From positions 1-5,842 of the forward strand of contig DLFX01000166.1 in NCBI GenBank assembly GCA_002482405.1: a stretch of 5,842 bases of DNA, in the 5' to 3' direction. This document shows positions 1 to 5,518 of this stretch, piece by piece. The notes beneath the pieces were generated by a model. The model ran no database searches. It saw only the letters and a program-made list of their open reading frames with translations, and had not been told where the DNA came from. Every line of letters starts with the position of its first letter. Within the stretch, counting starts at the first letter, position 1. A program made the translations under genes and the position numbers. The stretch is from Firmicutes bacterium UBA7709 (lineage in GTDB: Bacteria > Bacillota_A > Clostridia > Peptostreptococcales > Anaerovoracaceae).

Positions 1-34
1 GCGCAAGCCAGAAGACCTGCATAGAGTGTATTGT
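1..34 (+). promoter_or_regulatory. 3' end of a cobalamin riboswitch (truncated by window edge)
   Basis: Positions 6-21 read AGCCAGAAGACCTGCA, a close match to the B12 box that ends cobalamin riboswitch aptamers (consensus roughly AGYCAGGAGACCTGCC). It also resembles the box of the complete riboswitch at 3242-3257 in this window. The rest of the aptamer must lie to the left and cannot be checked. Support comes from the context: an intrinsic terminator follows at 85-122 and the next gene is cbiQ of a cobalt transporter, a classic target of this riboswitch. The exact 3' limit is uncertain. Confidence 0.8.
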
Positions 35-56
35 AATCCGAAGGGAAATCGGTATT
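35..56 (+). other. Short leader hairpin between B12 box and terminator
   Basis: CCGA (38-41) pairs with TCGG (49-52) around the loop AGGGAAA. Outer A/T pairs (35-37 with 54-56) extend the stem around a bulged T53. The position just after the aptamer fits the expression-platform hairpin (P13-like) whose loop makes a kissing contact with the aptamer in many cobalamin riboswitches. That role is inference from position only. The 9-mer at 39-47 recurs in the second riboswitch leader at 3324-3332. Confidence 0.4.
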
Positions 57-84
57 TACTACTTATGTTTATTACAGAAAAAAC

Positions 85-122
85 GGGCCGTAGCGAAAAA
101 GCTGCAGCCCTTCAATTTTTTT
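85..122 (+). terminator. Riboswitch-associated rho-independent terminator upstream of cbiQ
   Basis: GGGCCGTAGC (85-94) pairs with GCTGCAGCCC (101-110) around the loop GAAAAA, giving nine pairs including one G-T wobble and one C/A mismatch. A T-run at 116-122 follows after the spacer TTCAA. It sits between the B12 box and the cbiQ ribosome-binding site, as expected for a transcription-attenuating cobalamin riboswitch. The five-base gap before the T-run makes it a slightly imperfect terminator. Confidence 0.75.
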
Positions 123-148
123 GGAAAATCGGTTCCGGAGAGCGCGAA

Positions 149-958
149 ATGGAAAATCATCGTCACAAAATAGGCCACAAGCACGGGGAAGGAGCCTCCA
201 TAGATTTTTACGCCTACAATTCACGGATCAGAGACTGGAATCCGACCTTCAAGGTATCCTTTTCCCTCCTGACCCTCGTGCTCTGCATCGTGCTGAACAA
301 TCCGTGGGTATCCGTCACGGTGATCCTGGCGATGGCCTGGCTGACCGTGGTAAAGGGTGGCCTTCCGCTGTCCTCCTACCTGTCGGTGCTGTCGATCCCG
401 GTGGCTTTTATCCTGGTGGGCGCCGTCGCCATCGGCCTGAACTTTTCGACCCGGCCCCTGGGGCAGTTTAGGCTGGATCTGGGCATCTGCTATATCTATA
501 CCTCCTGGGAGGAACTGCGGAAGATGTTCTTTCTGATCCTGAAGGTCTTCGCGGCCATCAGCGCCATGGAGCTGATGGCGCTGTCGACGCCCGCGGCCGA
601 GATCATCAGCGTGATCCGAAAAGCCCATGTGCCGAAACTGTTCATCGAACTGATGAATATAACATACCGGTACATTTTCATCCTGTTTGACGTCAACATC
701 AACATGAGAAATTCCGCGGATTCCCGCCTTGGATTTTATGATGTGAAGACGTCATGGATCACATTTGGAAAGGTCGCAAGCAATATGCTGATCGTTTCGC
801 TGAAAAAGGCGGACACTTACTATAACGCAATGGTGGCAAGGTGCTATGACGGCGAATTTATGGTTCTTGAAGTGACTGAGGCTGTAAAGGCGTCCCAGGT
901 CGTCAAGGCGGCAGTCTTCATTATCATTCTCCTGGTGATATGGGGCTTTACCCGGTAA
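149..958 (+). CDS. cbiQ: CbiQ, transmembrane (T) component of the ECF-type cobalt transporter
   Basis: CbiQ is the membrane coupling subunit of the CbiMNQO cobalt importer. It links the substrate-binding CbiM/CbiN to the ATPase CbiO in the cytoplasmic membrane. The protein is 269 aa, at the long end of normal for CbiQ. Hydrophobic segments lie at about residues 36-50, 53-68, 78-98, 125-145 and 252-267. Residues 146-165 (STPAAEIISVIRKAHVPKLF) and 227-236 (AMVARCYDGE) correspond to the two conserved cytoplasmic coupling motifs of the family that contact the ATPase; the second has Cys where the usual Ala-Arg-Gly motif has Gly. The frame is open back to a GTG at 26, but that lies next to the B12 box and upstream of the terminator. 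I chose ATG 149 because GGAG (137-140) precedes it with good spacing and the terminator is excluded. Residues 4-12 are histidine-rich (HRHKIGHKH). It is the first gene of the QOMN operon, with cbiO 61 nt downstream. Confidence 0.93.
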   Translation: MENHRHKIGHKHGEGASIDFYAYNSRIRDWNPTFKVSFSLLTLVLCIVLNNPWVSVTVILAMAWLTVVKGGLPLSSYLSVLSIPVAFILVGAVAIGLNFSTRPLGQFRLDLGICYIYTSWEELRKMFFLILKVFAAISAMELMALSTPAAEIISVIRKAHVPKLFIELMNITYRYIFILFDVNINMRNSADSRLGFYDVKTSWITFGKVASNMLIVSLKKADTYYNAMVARCYDGEFMVLEVTEAVKASQVVKAAVFIIILLVIWGFTR

Positions 959-965
959 AGCTGCC
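942..965 (+). other. Hairpin overlapping the cbiQ stop codon
   Basis: GCTTTA (945-950) pairs with TAAAGC (956-961) around CCCGG. A G-T wobble (944/962) and two more G-C pairs past a bulged G963 extend the stem. The TAA stop (956-958) lies inside it. There is no T-run, so it is not a typical terminator. It could stabilise or segment the mRNA between cbiQ and cbiO, but this function is inference. Confidence 0.4.
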
Positions 966-1019
966 ATGAGGTTCGCTTGACAGAATCGTCCCGGGGCTCA
1001 CTCGATAGAAAGGTCAATT

Positions 1020-1889
1020 ATGAAAAAACCGATACTGGAAGTCAAGGATTTACATTATTGCTACGGAAGCGGACAGGCCGCGCTGAACGGCGTCTGGATC
1101 GACATCTTTGAAGGCGAGAAAATTGCCGTAGTAGGCCCAAACGGGGCGGGAAAGTCAACATTTTTCCTGAACACCAACGGCGTGCTCACACCGGATGAAG
1201 GGCAGATAATCTATCGGGGAACGGCCATCAACAAAAAGAATTTAAAGGAGCTTCGGAAGAATATCGGCATCGTGTTTCAGGACGCCGACAACCAGATCAT
1301 CGCGTCCACCGTTCTGGCAGAGGTCGGATTCGGCCCGATGAACCTGAAGCTTCCCAAGGAAGAGGTCCTGGAATGCGTGGAAGAGGCCCTCGATTACATG
1401 AACCTGCAGGAGTATAAGGCGCGTCCCCCCCACTATTTAAGCGGAGGAGAGAAAAAGCGGGTCAGCATTGCAGACATCATCGCCATGAGATCAGAGATCA
1501 TCATATTTGACGAGCCTACGGCAGGACTTGATCCGATCAATGCGGAAATACTGGAGGACGTTCTGGAACGCCTTTCCTTGGAAGGGAAAACGATGCTGAT
1601 TTCCACCCATGATGTTGATTTTGCCTACCGGTGGGCCGATCGGGTGATCGTTTTCTGCCAGGGGAAGATCATTGCGGACGGAACTCCGCCGGAAATCTTT
1701 CGGGACGAAGAGGTGCTGAAACAGGCGAATCTAAAGCCGCCGGTGCTGATGCAGGTCTATGACCTGCTGATCGAAAACCGCATGGTTGACGATACCCGGA
1801 GCTACCCCAGGAGCATGCAGGAGTTTGCTGAGATGATCGAAGCCAATGACCCTGTTAAACATAAATCTTTATTTATAAATAATCAGTAA
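1020..1889 (+). CDS. cbiO: CbiO, ATP-binding subunit of the ECF-type cobalt transporter
   Basis: CbiO is the cytoplasmic ABC ATPase that powers cobalt import through CbiMNQ. The 289-aa protein has the full set of ABC motifs: Walker A GPNGAGKST (39-47), Q-loop Gln87 in VFQDADNQI, signature LSGGEKKRV (140-148), Walker B IIIFDEP (160-166), D-loop AGLD (168-171) and switch His197 in STHD. The FQDADNQI stretch and the length are typical of the CbiO/EcfA branch. A C-terminal tail of about 45 residues follows the ATPase core. ATG 1020 is preceded by AGAAAGGT (1007-1014), a moderate ribosome-binding site at a sensible distance. cbiM follows after 14 nt, so co-transcription with cbiM and cbiN is expected. 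Only one ATPase gene is present, as usual for CbiMNQO, so CbiO probably acts as a homodimer. Confidence 0.96.
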   Translation: MKKPILEVKDLHYCYGSGQAALNGVWIDIFEGEKIAVVGPNGAGKSTFFLNTNGVLTPDEGQIIYRGTAINKKNLKELRKNIGIVFQDADNQIIASTVLAEVGFGPMNLKLPKEEVLECVEEALDYMNLQEYKARPPHYLSGGEKKRVSIADIIAMRSEIIIFDEPTAGLDPINAEILEDVLERLSLEGKTMLISTHDVDFAYRWADRVIVFCQGKIIADGTPPEIFRDEEVLKQANLKPPVLMQVYDLLIENRMVDDTRSYPRSMQEFAEMIEANDPVKHKSLFINNQ

Positions 1890-1903
1890 AAGGAGAGAAA
1901 GCA

Positions 1904-2662
1904 ATGAAACTGAGCATGAAAGAAAGAAAAATCGTTCTTTGCACTGCAGTTGCCGCACTATTCCTCGGAATTGCCCCCGCTGCAAACGCAATGCATATTA
2001 TGGAAGGATATCTCCCACCCTCATTCTGCATCGCATGGGGAGCTATCTGTGTTCCGTTCCTGGTGGCAGGATACCTGTCCCTTAAAAAGACTCTTGCCGC
2101 GAGCCGCAGAACCATCGTAATCATCGCAATGACGGGAGCGTTCGTCTTTGTGCTTTCATCATTAAAAATCCCTTCCGTTACAGGCAGCTGCTCCCATATG
2201 ACGGGCACCGGACTCGGAGCGATTCTGCTGGGGCCGAGCGCGGTCAGCATCCTGGGTATCATCGTCCTGATCTTCCAGGCGATCCTTCTCGCTCACGGCG
2301 GTTTGACGACTCTGGGGGCCAACACGTTTTCCATGGCCATTGCCGGTCCCTTCGTCTCCTATGGGCTCTACGTGCTGTTCAAGAAGCTGAATGTGAATAG
2401 AAAGGTCGGCATCTTCCTTGCGGCGACCATCGGCGATCTGTTTACATATTGCGTGACCAGCGTCCAGCTCGCTCTTGCCTATCCTGCCGCCAACGGAGGA
2501 TTTGCCGTGTCCGTGCTGAAATTCCTCGCCGTATTTGCGCCGACACAGCTGCCCTTGGCGATCATAGAAGGTATTCTCACCGTCGTCATCGTGATAGGCC
2601 TTGAAACCTATGCAAAATCTGACCTGAAAGAACTTGGATTTCTGAGCGGAGGTGAAATGTAA
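1904..2662 (+). CDS. cbiM: CbiM, substrate-specificity (S) component of the cobalt transporter
   Basis: CbiM is the polytopic membrane protein that binds cobalt in the CbiMNQO importer. It is 252 aa. Residues 1-29 form a signal peptide (KERK, then a hydrophobic core, then an ANA cleavage site) that would expose the family's mature N-terminus MHIMEGYLP at residue 30. In related NikM/CbiM proteins this N-terminal Met-His pair and a downstream His bind the metal; here these are His31 and probably His98 in SCSHMTGTGLG. Other family blocks are FQAILLAHGGLTTLGAN (about 124-140), FSMAIAGPF (142-150) and PTQLPLAIIEGIL (213-225). A strong ribosome-binding site, AGGAGAG (1891-1897), precedes ATG 1904. 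The stop TAA shares one base with the cbiN start (TAATG), indicating translational coupling. Cobalt rather than nickel specificity is inferred from the CbiN partner and the neighbouring corrin genes and riboswitches. Confidence 0.96.
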   Translation: MKLSMKERKIVLCTAVAALFLGIAPAANAMHIMEGYLPPSFCIAWGAICVPFLVAGYLSLKKTLAASRRTIVIIAMTGAFVFVLSSLKIPSVTGSCSHMTGTGLGAILLGPSAVSILGIIVLIFQAILLAHGGLTTLGANTFSMAIAGPFVSYGLYVLFKKLNVNRKVGIFLAATIGDLFTYCVTSVQLALAYPAANGGFAVSVLKFLAVFAPTQLPLAIIEGILTVVIVIGLETYAKSDLKELGFLSGGEM

Positions 2663-2994
2663 TGTCAAAGAATAAGAAAACCGTAATCATTCTGTTAGTT
2701 ATCGCGGTGCTGATCGCCGTCGTCCCGCTCTTCGCGTTAAAGGGCGCAGAGTTCGGCGGTTCCGACGACGCGGGAAGCGTGGTGGTCTCAGAGGTGACGG
2801 GCAGGGAATACGTGCCGTGGTTCACACCGGTCCTAGAACAGGCCATCGGAGGGGAATTGCCGGGAGAGATCGAAAGTCTGCTGTTCTGCGTACAGACGGG
2901 GATCGGCGTCGGTATACTGGCCTTCTTCATGGGAAGATATGTGGAAAGAACCAAGAACGAGAGAGAGCGGAACAAGAAAAAAACTATCGAATAA
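2662..2994 (+). CDS. cbiN: CbiN, small accessory subunit of the cobalt transporter
   Basis: CbiN is a small membrane protein that works with CbiM to load cobalt into the transporter. It is 110 aa, about the usual family size. It has two transmembrane helices (about 7-27 and 72-91) flanking an external loop with the family-like elements AEFGGSDDAG (29-38) and YVPWFTPV (50-57). The second helix is entered through GEIESLLFCVQTGIG (68-82), also characteristic of CbiN. The C-terminus is a charged cytoplasmic tail rich in Lys, Arg and Glu. A near-perfect Shine-Dalgarno, GGAGGTG (2648-2654), lies within the end of cbiM, and the start overlaps the cbiM stop by one base. It is the last gene of this operon and a hairpin terminator follows 15 nt downstream. 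Its presence supports a cobalt rather than nickel substrate. Confidence 0.95.
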   Translation: MSKNKKTVIILLVIAVLIAVVPLFALKGAEFGGSDDAGSVVVSEVTGREYVPWFTPVLEQAIGGELPGEIESLLFCVQTGIGVGILAFFMGRYVERTKNERERNKKKTIE

Positions 2995-3008
2995 CACGCT
3001 TTGATCAC

Positions 3009-3038
3009 AAATACCATGGGCATGTCCCATGGTATTTT
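3009..3038 (+). terminator. Terminator after the cbiQOMN operon
   Basis: A perfect 12-bp stem, AAATACCATGGG (3009-3020) with CCCATGGTATTT (3026-3037), encloses the loop CATGT. The T-run is only four bases (3035-3038, then AA) and partly inside the stem, so termination may be incomplete. Its position between cbiN and the promoter of the next transcript fits an operon terminator. The stem is nearly symmetrical on both strands, so some bidirectional activity is possible. Confidence 0.75.
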
Positions 3039-3051
3039 AACTTCCATCCCA

Positions 3052-3080
3052 TTGACGAACAAGGGGTAAGATGTTAAACT
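3052..3080 (+). promoter_or_regulatory. Sigma-70-type promoter of the cbiK operon
   Basis: TTGACG (3052-3057) is a five-of-six match to the -35 consensus. Exactly 17 bases later TAAACT (3075-3080) matches the -10 box at four of six positions and is preceded by TGT (3072-3074), an extended -10 element. Transcription would start near 3087, just before the riboswitch aptamer begins. The site lies directly after the cbiN terminator. It is a prediction from sequence alone. Confidence 0.7.
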
Positions 3081-3094
3081 GAAATCGTTAATTT

Positions 3095-3270
3095 GAACAG
3101 TCAACGGGTGCCCACTTTATTGCGGGTGGGATAATAGGGAAGTGGGTGAGAAACCCACGCGGGACCGCCGCTGTAAAAGAGGAGCCGTATCTGAAACGCC
3201 ACTGTGAAAAACGGGAAGGCTGATACCGGCGACGACGCTTGAGCCAGAAAACCTGCCTGATGATGACGGA
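3095..3270 (+). ncRNA. Cobalamin (B12) riboswitch aptamer, complete
   Basis: The conserved blocks of the cobalamin riboswitch appear in order: GGGTGCC (3106-3112), AATAGGGAAG (3133-3142), the hairpin GTGGGT/ACCCAC (3142-3147 with 3153-3158), GCGGGACCGCCGCTGT (3159-3174), GAGGAGC (3179-3185), GCCACTGTG (3198-3206), GGGAAGGC (3213-3220), GACGC (3234-3238) and the B12 box AGCCAGAAAACCTGCC (3242-3257). Basal helices can be drawn between GTCA (3100-3103) and TGAC (3264-3267), and between CGGGT (3105-3109) and ACCTG (3251-3255). The B12 box has GAAAACC where GGAGACC is typical. The RNA senses a cobalamin and, given the downstream terminator, should stop transcription of cbiK-cbiD-cbiL when cobalamin is plentiful. 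Ends are approximate. Confidence 0.95.
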
Positions 3271-3288
3271 AATTCAGACGCCTGGGCG

Positions 3289-3303
3289 ACCAGACTGTCT
3301 GGT
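3289..3303 (+). other. Hairpin in the riboswitch expression platform
   Basis: ACCAGA (3289-3294) pairs with TCTGGT (3298-3303) around the loop CTG, a perfect 6-bp stem. No T-run follows. It lies between aptamer and terminator. It could shorten the effective distance between the B12 box and the terminator arm; that role is inference. Confidence 0.5.
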
Positions 3304-3307
3304 ATAT

Positions 3308-3338
3308 TACACACTCCTACGGACGAAGGGAAGGTGTA
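3308..3338 (+). other. Possible P13-like hairpin in the riboswitch expression platform
   Basis: TACAC (3308-3312) can pair with GTGTA (3334-3338); a register-shifted alternative pairs ACAC (3311-3314) with GTGT (3334-3337). The large loop contains CGAAGGGAA (3324-3332), identical to the loop region of the hairpin in the first leader (39-47). In known cobalamin riboswitches a hairpin 3' of the aptamer makes a kissing contact with it. I infer the same here from position and the shared loop, but could not identify the partner loop. Confidence 0.4.
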
Positions 3339-3370
3339 GTAAACGGAAACGCGCCTCGTTTCTTTTATTA

Positions 3371-3411
3371 TGCCTATTCCGGCAAGGTCCAGGATCAGGC
3401 AGTTTTTTTTT
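3371..3411 (+). terminator. Riboswitch-controlled intrinsic terminator upstream of cbiK
   Basis: TGCCT (3371-3375) pairs with AGGCA (3397-3401). After a 2x2 internal loop, TCC (3378-3380) pairs with GGA (3392-3394), and GG/CC can extend the stem towards the loop CAAGGT. Nine T residues (3403-3411) follow, a strong U-tract. The 3' arm ATCAGGCAG (3394-3402) is also perfectly complementary to CTGCCTGAT (3253-3261) at the 3' edge of the aptamer, which could act as the antiterminator. Placement 60 nt before cbiK fits attenuation by the cobalamin riboswitch. Confidence 0.88.
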
Positions 3412-3470
3412 GGAAATGATCGTTTTCAGCCTGAAAAGGCGTCGAGACGGCGGACAGGGGAGGTTACCCA

Positions 3471-4259
3471 ATGACAAATGAGAAAAAAGCGATCCTCGTG
3501 GTGAGCTTCGGCACGAGCCATGCCGAAACCCGGGAAAAGACCATAGGGGCCATTGAAAGGGCCATTGCGGAGGCGCATCCCGAATATGAGACCAGAAGGG
3601 CTTTTACCAGCGGAATGATCCTGAAGGTGTTGGAAAAGCGGGACGGAATCGTCATCGACAGCGTCGCGGAAGCGATGAACCGGCTGGTGAACGACGGATT
3701 TCGGAAGGTGCTGGTCCAGCCCACCCATGTGATTCCCGGCGATGAATATGACGGCATGACGGCTGATGTAAAGATGTTTGCCAGCCAGTTTGAAGAGATA
3801 AAGATTGGAAAGCCCTTATTATATCATAGATCAGATTACGACAAGGTGATCCGCGCCGTCATGGAGCAGTGCCCGAGGCCCGGGGACAGAGAGGCTCTGG
3901 TGCTGATGGGACACGGAACGGAACATCCCGTCGATACGGCGTACGCCGCGCTGGATTACCGATTTAAGGTCATGGGATATCCCAATGTTTTCATGGGGAC
4001 CGTGGAGGGCTATCCGGATTTTGAAACGGTATTCCGGCAGGTTGATTCGTTTCACCCGGATAAGGTATTCCTGATGCCGCTGATGGTGGTGGCGGGGGAT
4101 CATGCTGTAAACGACATGGCCGGAAACGAAGAGGATTCCTGGAAGAGCTGCTTTGAGAAGGCAGGATATGAGGTGGAGTGCATCCTGAGAGGGCTCGGGG
4201 AATTTCAATCTATTCGCAATATCTATCTGGAACATGTTAAGGATTTACTGAATGAATAA
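3471..4259 (+). CDS. cbiK: CbiK, sirohydrochlorin cobaltochelatase (anaerobic type)
   Basis: CbiK inserts Co2+ into sirohydrochlorin (factor II) without ATP, the first committed step of the anaerobic cobalamin route. The enzyme belongs to the class II chelatases. The 262-aa length matches the single-chain CbiK family, not the half-size CbiX-S. Family blocks include ILVVSFGTSHAETR (8-21), LVQPTHVIPGDEYD (81-94), LVLMGHGTEHP (143-153) and LMPLMVVAGDHAVNDMAG (201-218). His148 and His211 align by motif with the two metal-binding histidines of characterised CbiK proteins. I see no signal peptide, so it is cytoplasmic, unlike some periplasmic CbiK relatives. A strong ribosome-binding site, GGGGAGG (3457-3463), sits 7 nt before ATG 3471. 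It is the first gene behind the riboswitch and terminator, consistent with control at the entry to the pathway. cbiD starts 56 nt downstream. Confidence 0.95.
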   Translation: MTNEKKAILVVSFGTSHAETREKTIGAIERAIAEAHPEYETRRAFTSGMILKVLEKRDGIVIDSVAEAMNRLVNDGFRKVLVQPTHVIPGDEYDGMTADVKMFASQFEEIKIGKPLLYHRSDYDKVIRAVMEQCPRPGDREALVLMGHGTEHPVDTAYAALDYRFKVMGYPNVFMGTVEGYPDFETVFRQVDSFHPDKVFLMPLMVVAGDHAVNDMAGNEEDSWKSCFEKAGYEVECILRGLGEFQSIRNIYLEHVKDLLNE

Positions 4260-4275
4260 AGGCCTTAATGCCTTT
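4258..4275 (+). other. Small hairpin at the cbiK-cbiD junction
   Basis: AAAGGC (4258-4263) pairs with GCCTTT (4270-4275) around the loop CTTAAT, beginning within the cbiK stop codon. There is no T-run, so it is unlikely to terminate transcription. It buries the alternative in-frame ATG at 4268 and its weak AAAGG upstream, which favours the downstream cbiD start. Confidence 0.4.
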
Positions 4276-4315
4276 CAGAAAATACTCGCAAGTTTTAAAG
4301 CTGGGCGGAGATTCA

Positions 4316-5518
4316 ATGGATCAATATGTTTTTAAGGACAATAAAAGACTGCGGTGCGGTTACACCACCGGAAGCTGTGCGGCGGCGGCGGCTCAACGGG
4401 CTGCCGCCATGGCTCTGGGCGCCGCGTTTCCCAGGGATGAGAAGATCGTTCTGAACACGCCCAAGGGCGTCCGGCTGGAGCTTGTTCCTGAGGATGGGTC
4501 GAGCGGAGACGGATGGGGAAAGTGCGCCGTGAGAAAGGACGCCGGAGACGATCCGGACGCTACCAACGGGATCCTGGTCTATGCGGAGGCGGTGAAAACT
4601 TTCCGTGAGCCGGAGATAATCCCGGAGGGTGCGGTAGTCCTGCACAGCGACGGCCCCAGGATCATCCTCGACGGGGGAGAGGGCGTAGGCAGAGTGACCA
4701 GACGGGGGCTTGCGTGTTCCGTGGGGGAGGCCGCCATCAATCCCGTTCCCAGACAGATGATACTGGAGCAGGTTCGGGGTGTCTGTGAAGAATTTGATTA
4801 CAATAGCGGGCTTTACGTGGAGATTTCCGTTCCCGGGGGGGAGGAGATCGCGAAAAAGACCTTCAATTCCAGACTGGGAGTCGTCGGAGGGATATCCATA
4901 CTGGGAACCAGCGGGATCGTCGAGCCCATGAGCGACCAGGCCCTGATCGATACCATCAAAGTGGAGATGGACGTTCAAAAAGCCGCAGGGACAGAATATC
5001 TGGTGATCACTCCGGGAAACTACGGAGAGACATTTCTGAAATCACAGACCGCGCTGTCCGGAATATATTCCGTGAAGTGCAGCAACTTTGTAGGAGAGGC
5101 GCTGGATTATGCTGAACTTTCTAAATTCAAAGGCGTGCTTCTGGTGGGGCATATCGGGAAGTTTATCAAGGTGGCGGCCGGAATTATGAATACCCATTCC
5201 AGATACGGCGACGCCCGTATGGAGATCATGGGAGTCCACGGGGCGCTGGCTGGAGCTTCAAAGGAAGTCGTCGGCGAGCTTCTGGACTGCGTAACGACGG
5301 AGGATGCGATTTCGGTTCTGGACCGTGCGGGGATCAGGGAAGCGACAATGCAGTCCATCTTGAAAAAACTGGACTTTCACATCAAAGAGCGGGTGCATCA
5401 AAGCATGGAAATCGGCGCCATCATCTTTTCCAATCAGTACGGATATCTGGGAGAGACGGCGGATGCGCCGGCATTGCGGGAAAAACTGGAACGCGCCTGC
5501 CAGGGGAGAAACATATGA
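4316..5518 (+). CDS. cbiD: CbiD, cobalt-precorrin-5B (C1)-methyltransferase
   Basis: CbiD carries out the SAM-dependent C1 methylation of cobalt-precorrin-5B in the anaerobic corrin pathway, in the cytoplasm. It is unrelated in sequence to the canonical corrin methyltransferases such as CbiL. The 400-aa product shows the family signatures: LRCGYTTGSCAAAAA (12-26), AVRKDAGDDPDATNG (71-85), GGISILGTSGIVEPMS (191-206), and further on VITPGNYGE and LVGHIGKFIKVAAG. I prefer ATG 4316 because GGCGGAG (4304-4310) precedes it by 5 nt and the protein then begins shortly before the conserved N-terminal block. An in-frame ATG at 4268 would add 16 residues but has a poor ribosome-binding site and lies in a hairpin. 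The TGA stop overlaps the cbiL start (ATGA), indicating translational coupling. Confidence 0.95.
   Translation: MDQYVFKDNKRLRCGYTTGSCAAAAAQRAAAMALGAAFPRDEKIVLNTPKGVRLELVPEDGSSGDGWGKCAVRKDAGDDPDATNGILVYAEAVKTFREPEIIPEGAVVLHSDGPRIILDGGEGVGRVTRRGLACSVGEAAINPVPRQMILEQVRGVCEEFDYNSGLYVEISVPGGEEIAKKTFNSRLGVVGGISILGTSGIVEPMSDQALIDTIKVEMDVQKAAGTEYLVITPGNYGETFLKSQTALSGIYSVKCSNFVGEALDYAELSKFKGVLLVGHIGKFIKVAAGIMNTHSRYGDARMEIMGVHGALAGASKEVVGELLDCVTTEDAISVLDRAGIREATMQSILKKLDFHIKERVHQSMEIGAIIFSNQYGYLGETADAPALREKLERACQGRNI

Noticed and set aside
26..148. Upstream GTG start that would extend CbiQ by 41 residues
   Set aside because: It begins beside the riboswitch B12 box, runs through the intrinsic terminator and has no ribosome-binding site. 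The extra residues do not look like CbiQ; ATG 149 has a GGAG site.
977..1009. TTGACA at 977-982 as an internal promoter for cbiO
   Set aside because: No acceptable -10 box lies 16-18 bases downstream; GATAGA at 1004 is too far away and a poor match.
2586..3104. Long antisense open frame (172 codons) opposite cbiN and the intergenic region
   Set aside because: It crosses cbiN, the terminator and the promoter in the opposite sense and shows no family motif; it looks like a chance shadow of the real gene.
3423..3437. Inverted repeat TTTTC...GAAAA between the terminator and the cbiK start
   Set aside because: The stem is only five A/T-rich pairs and stops well before the ribosome-binding site, so I cannot support a regulatory role.
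3239..3481. Open frame of 80 codons on the + strand between the riboswitch and cbiK
   Set aside because: It overlaps the B12 box, the terminator and the cbiK ribosome-binding site, has no plausible start signal and encodes no recognisable protein.
4313..4978. Antisense open frame of 221 codons opposite cbiD
   Set aside because: The length comes from the codon bias of cbiD; the translation has no recognisable domain and no supporting start signal.
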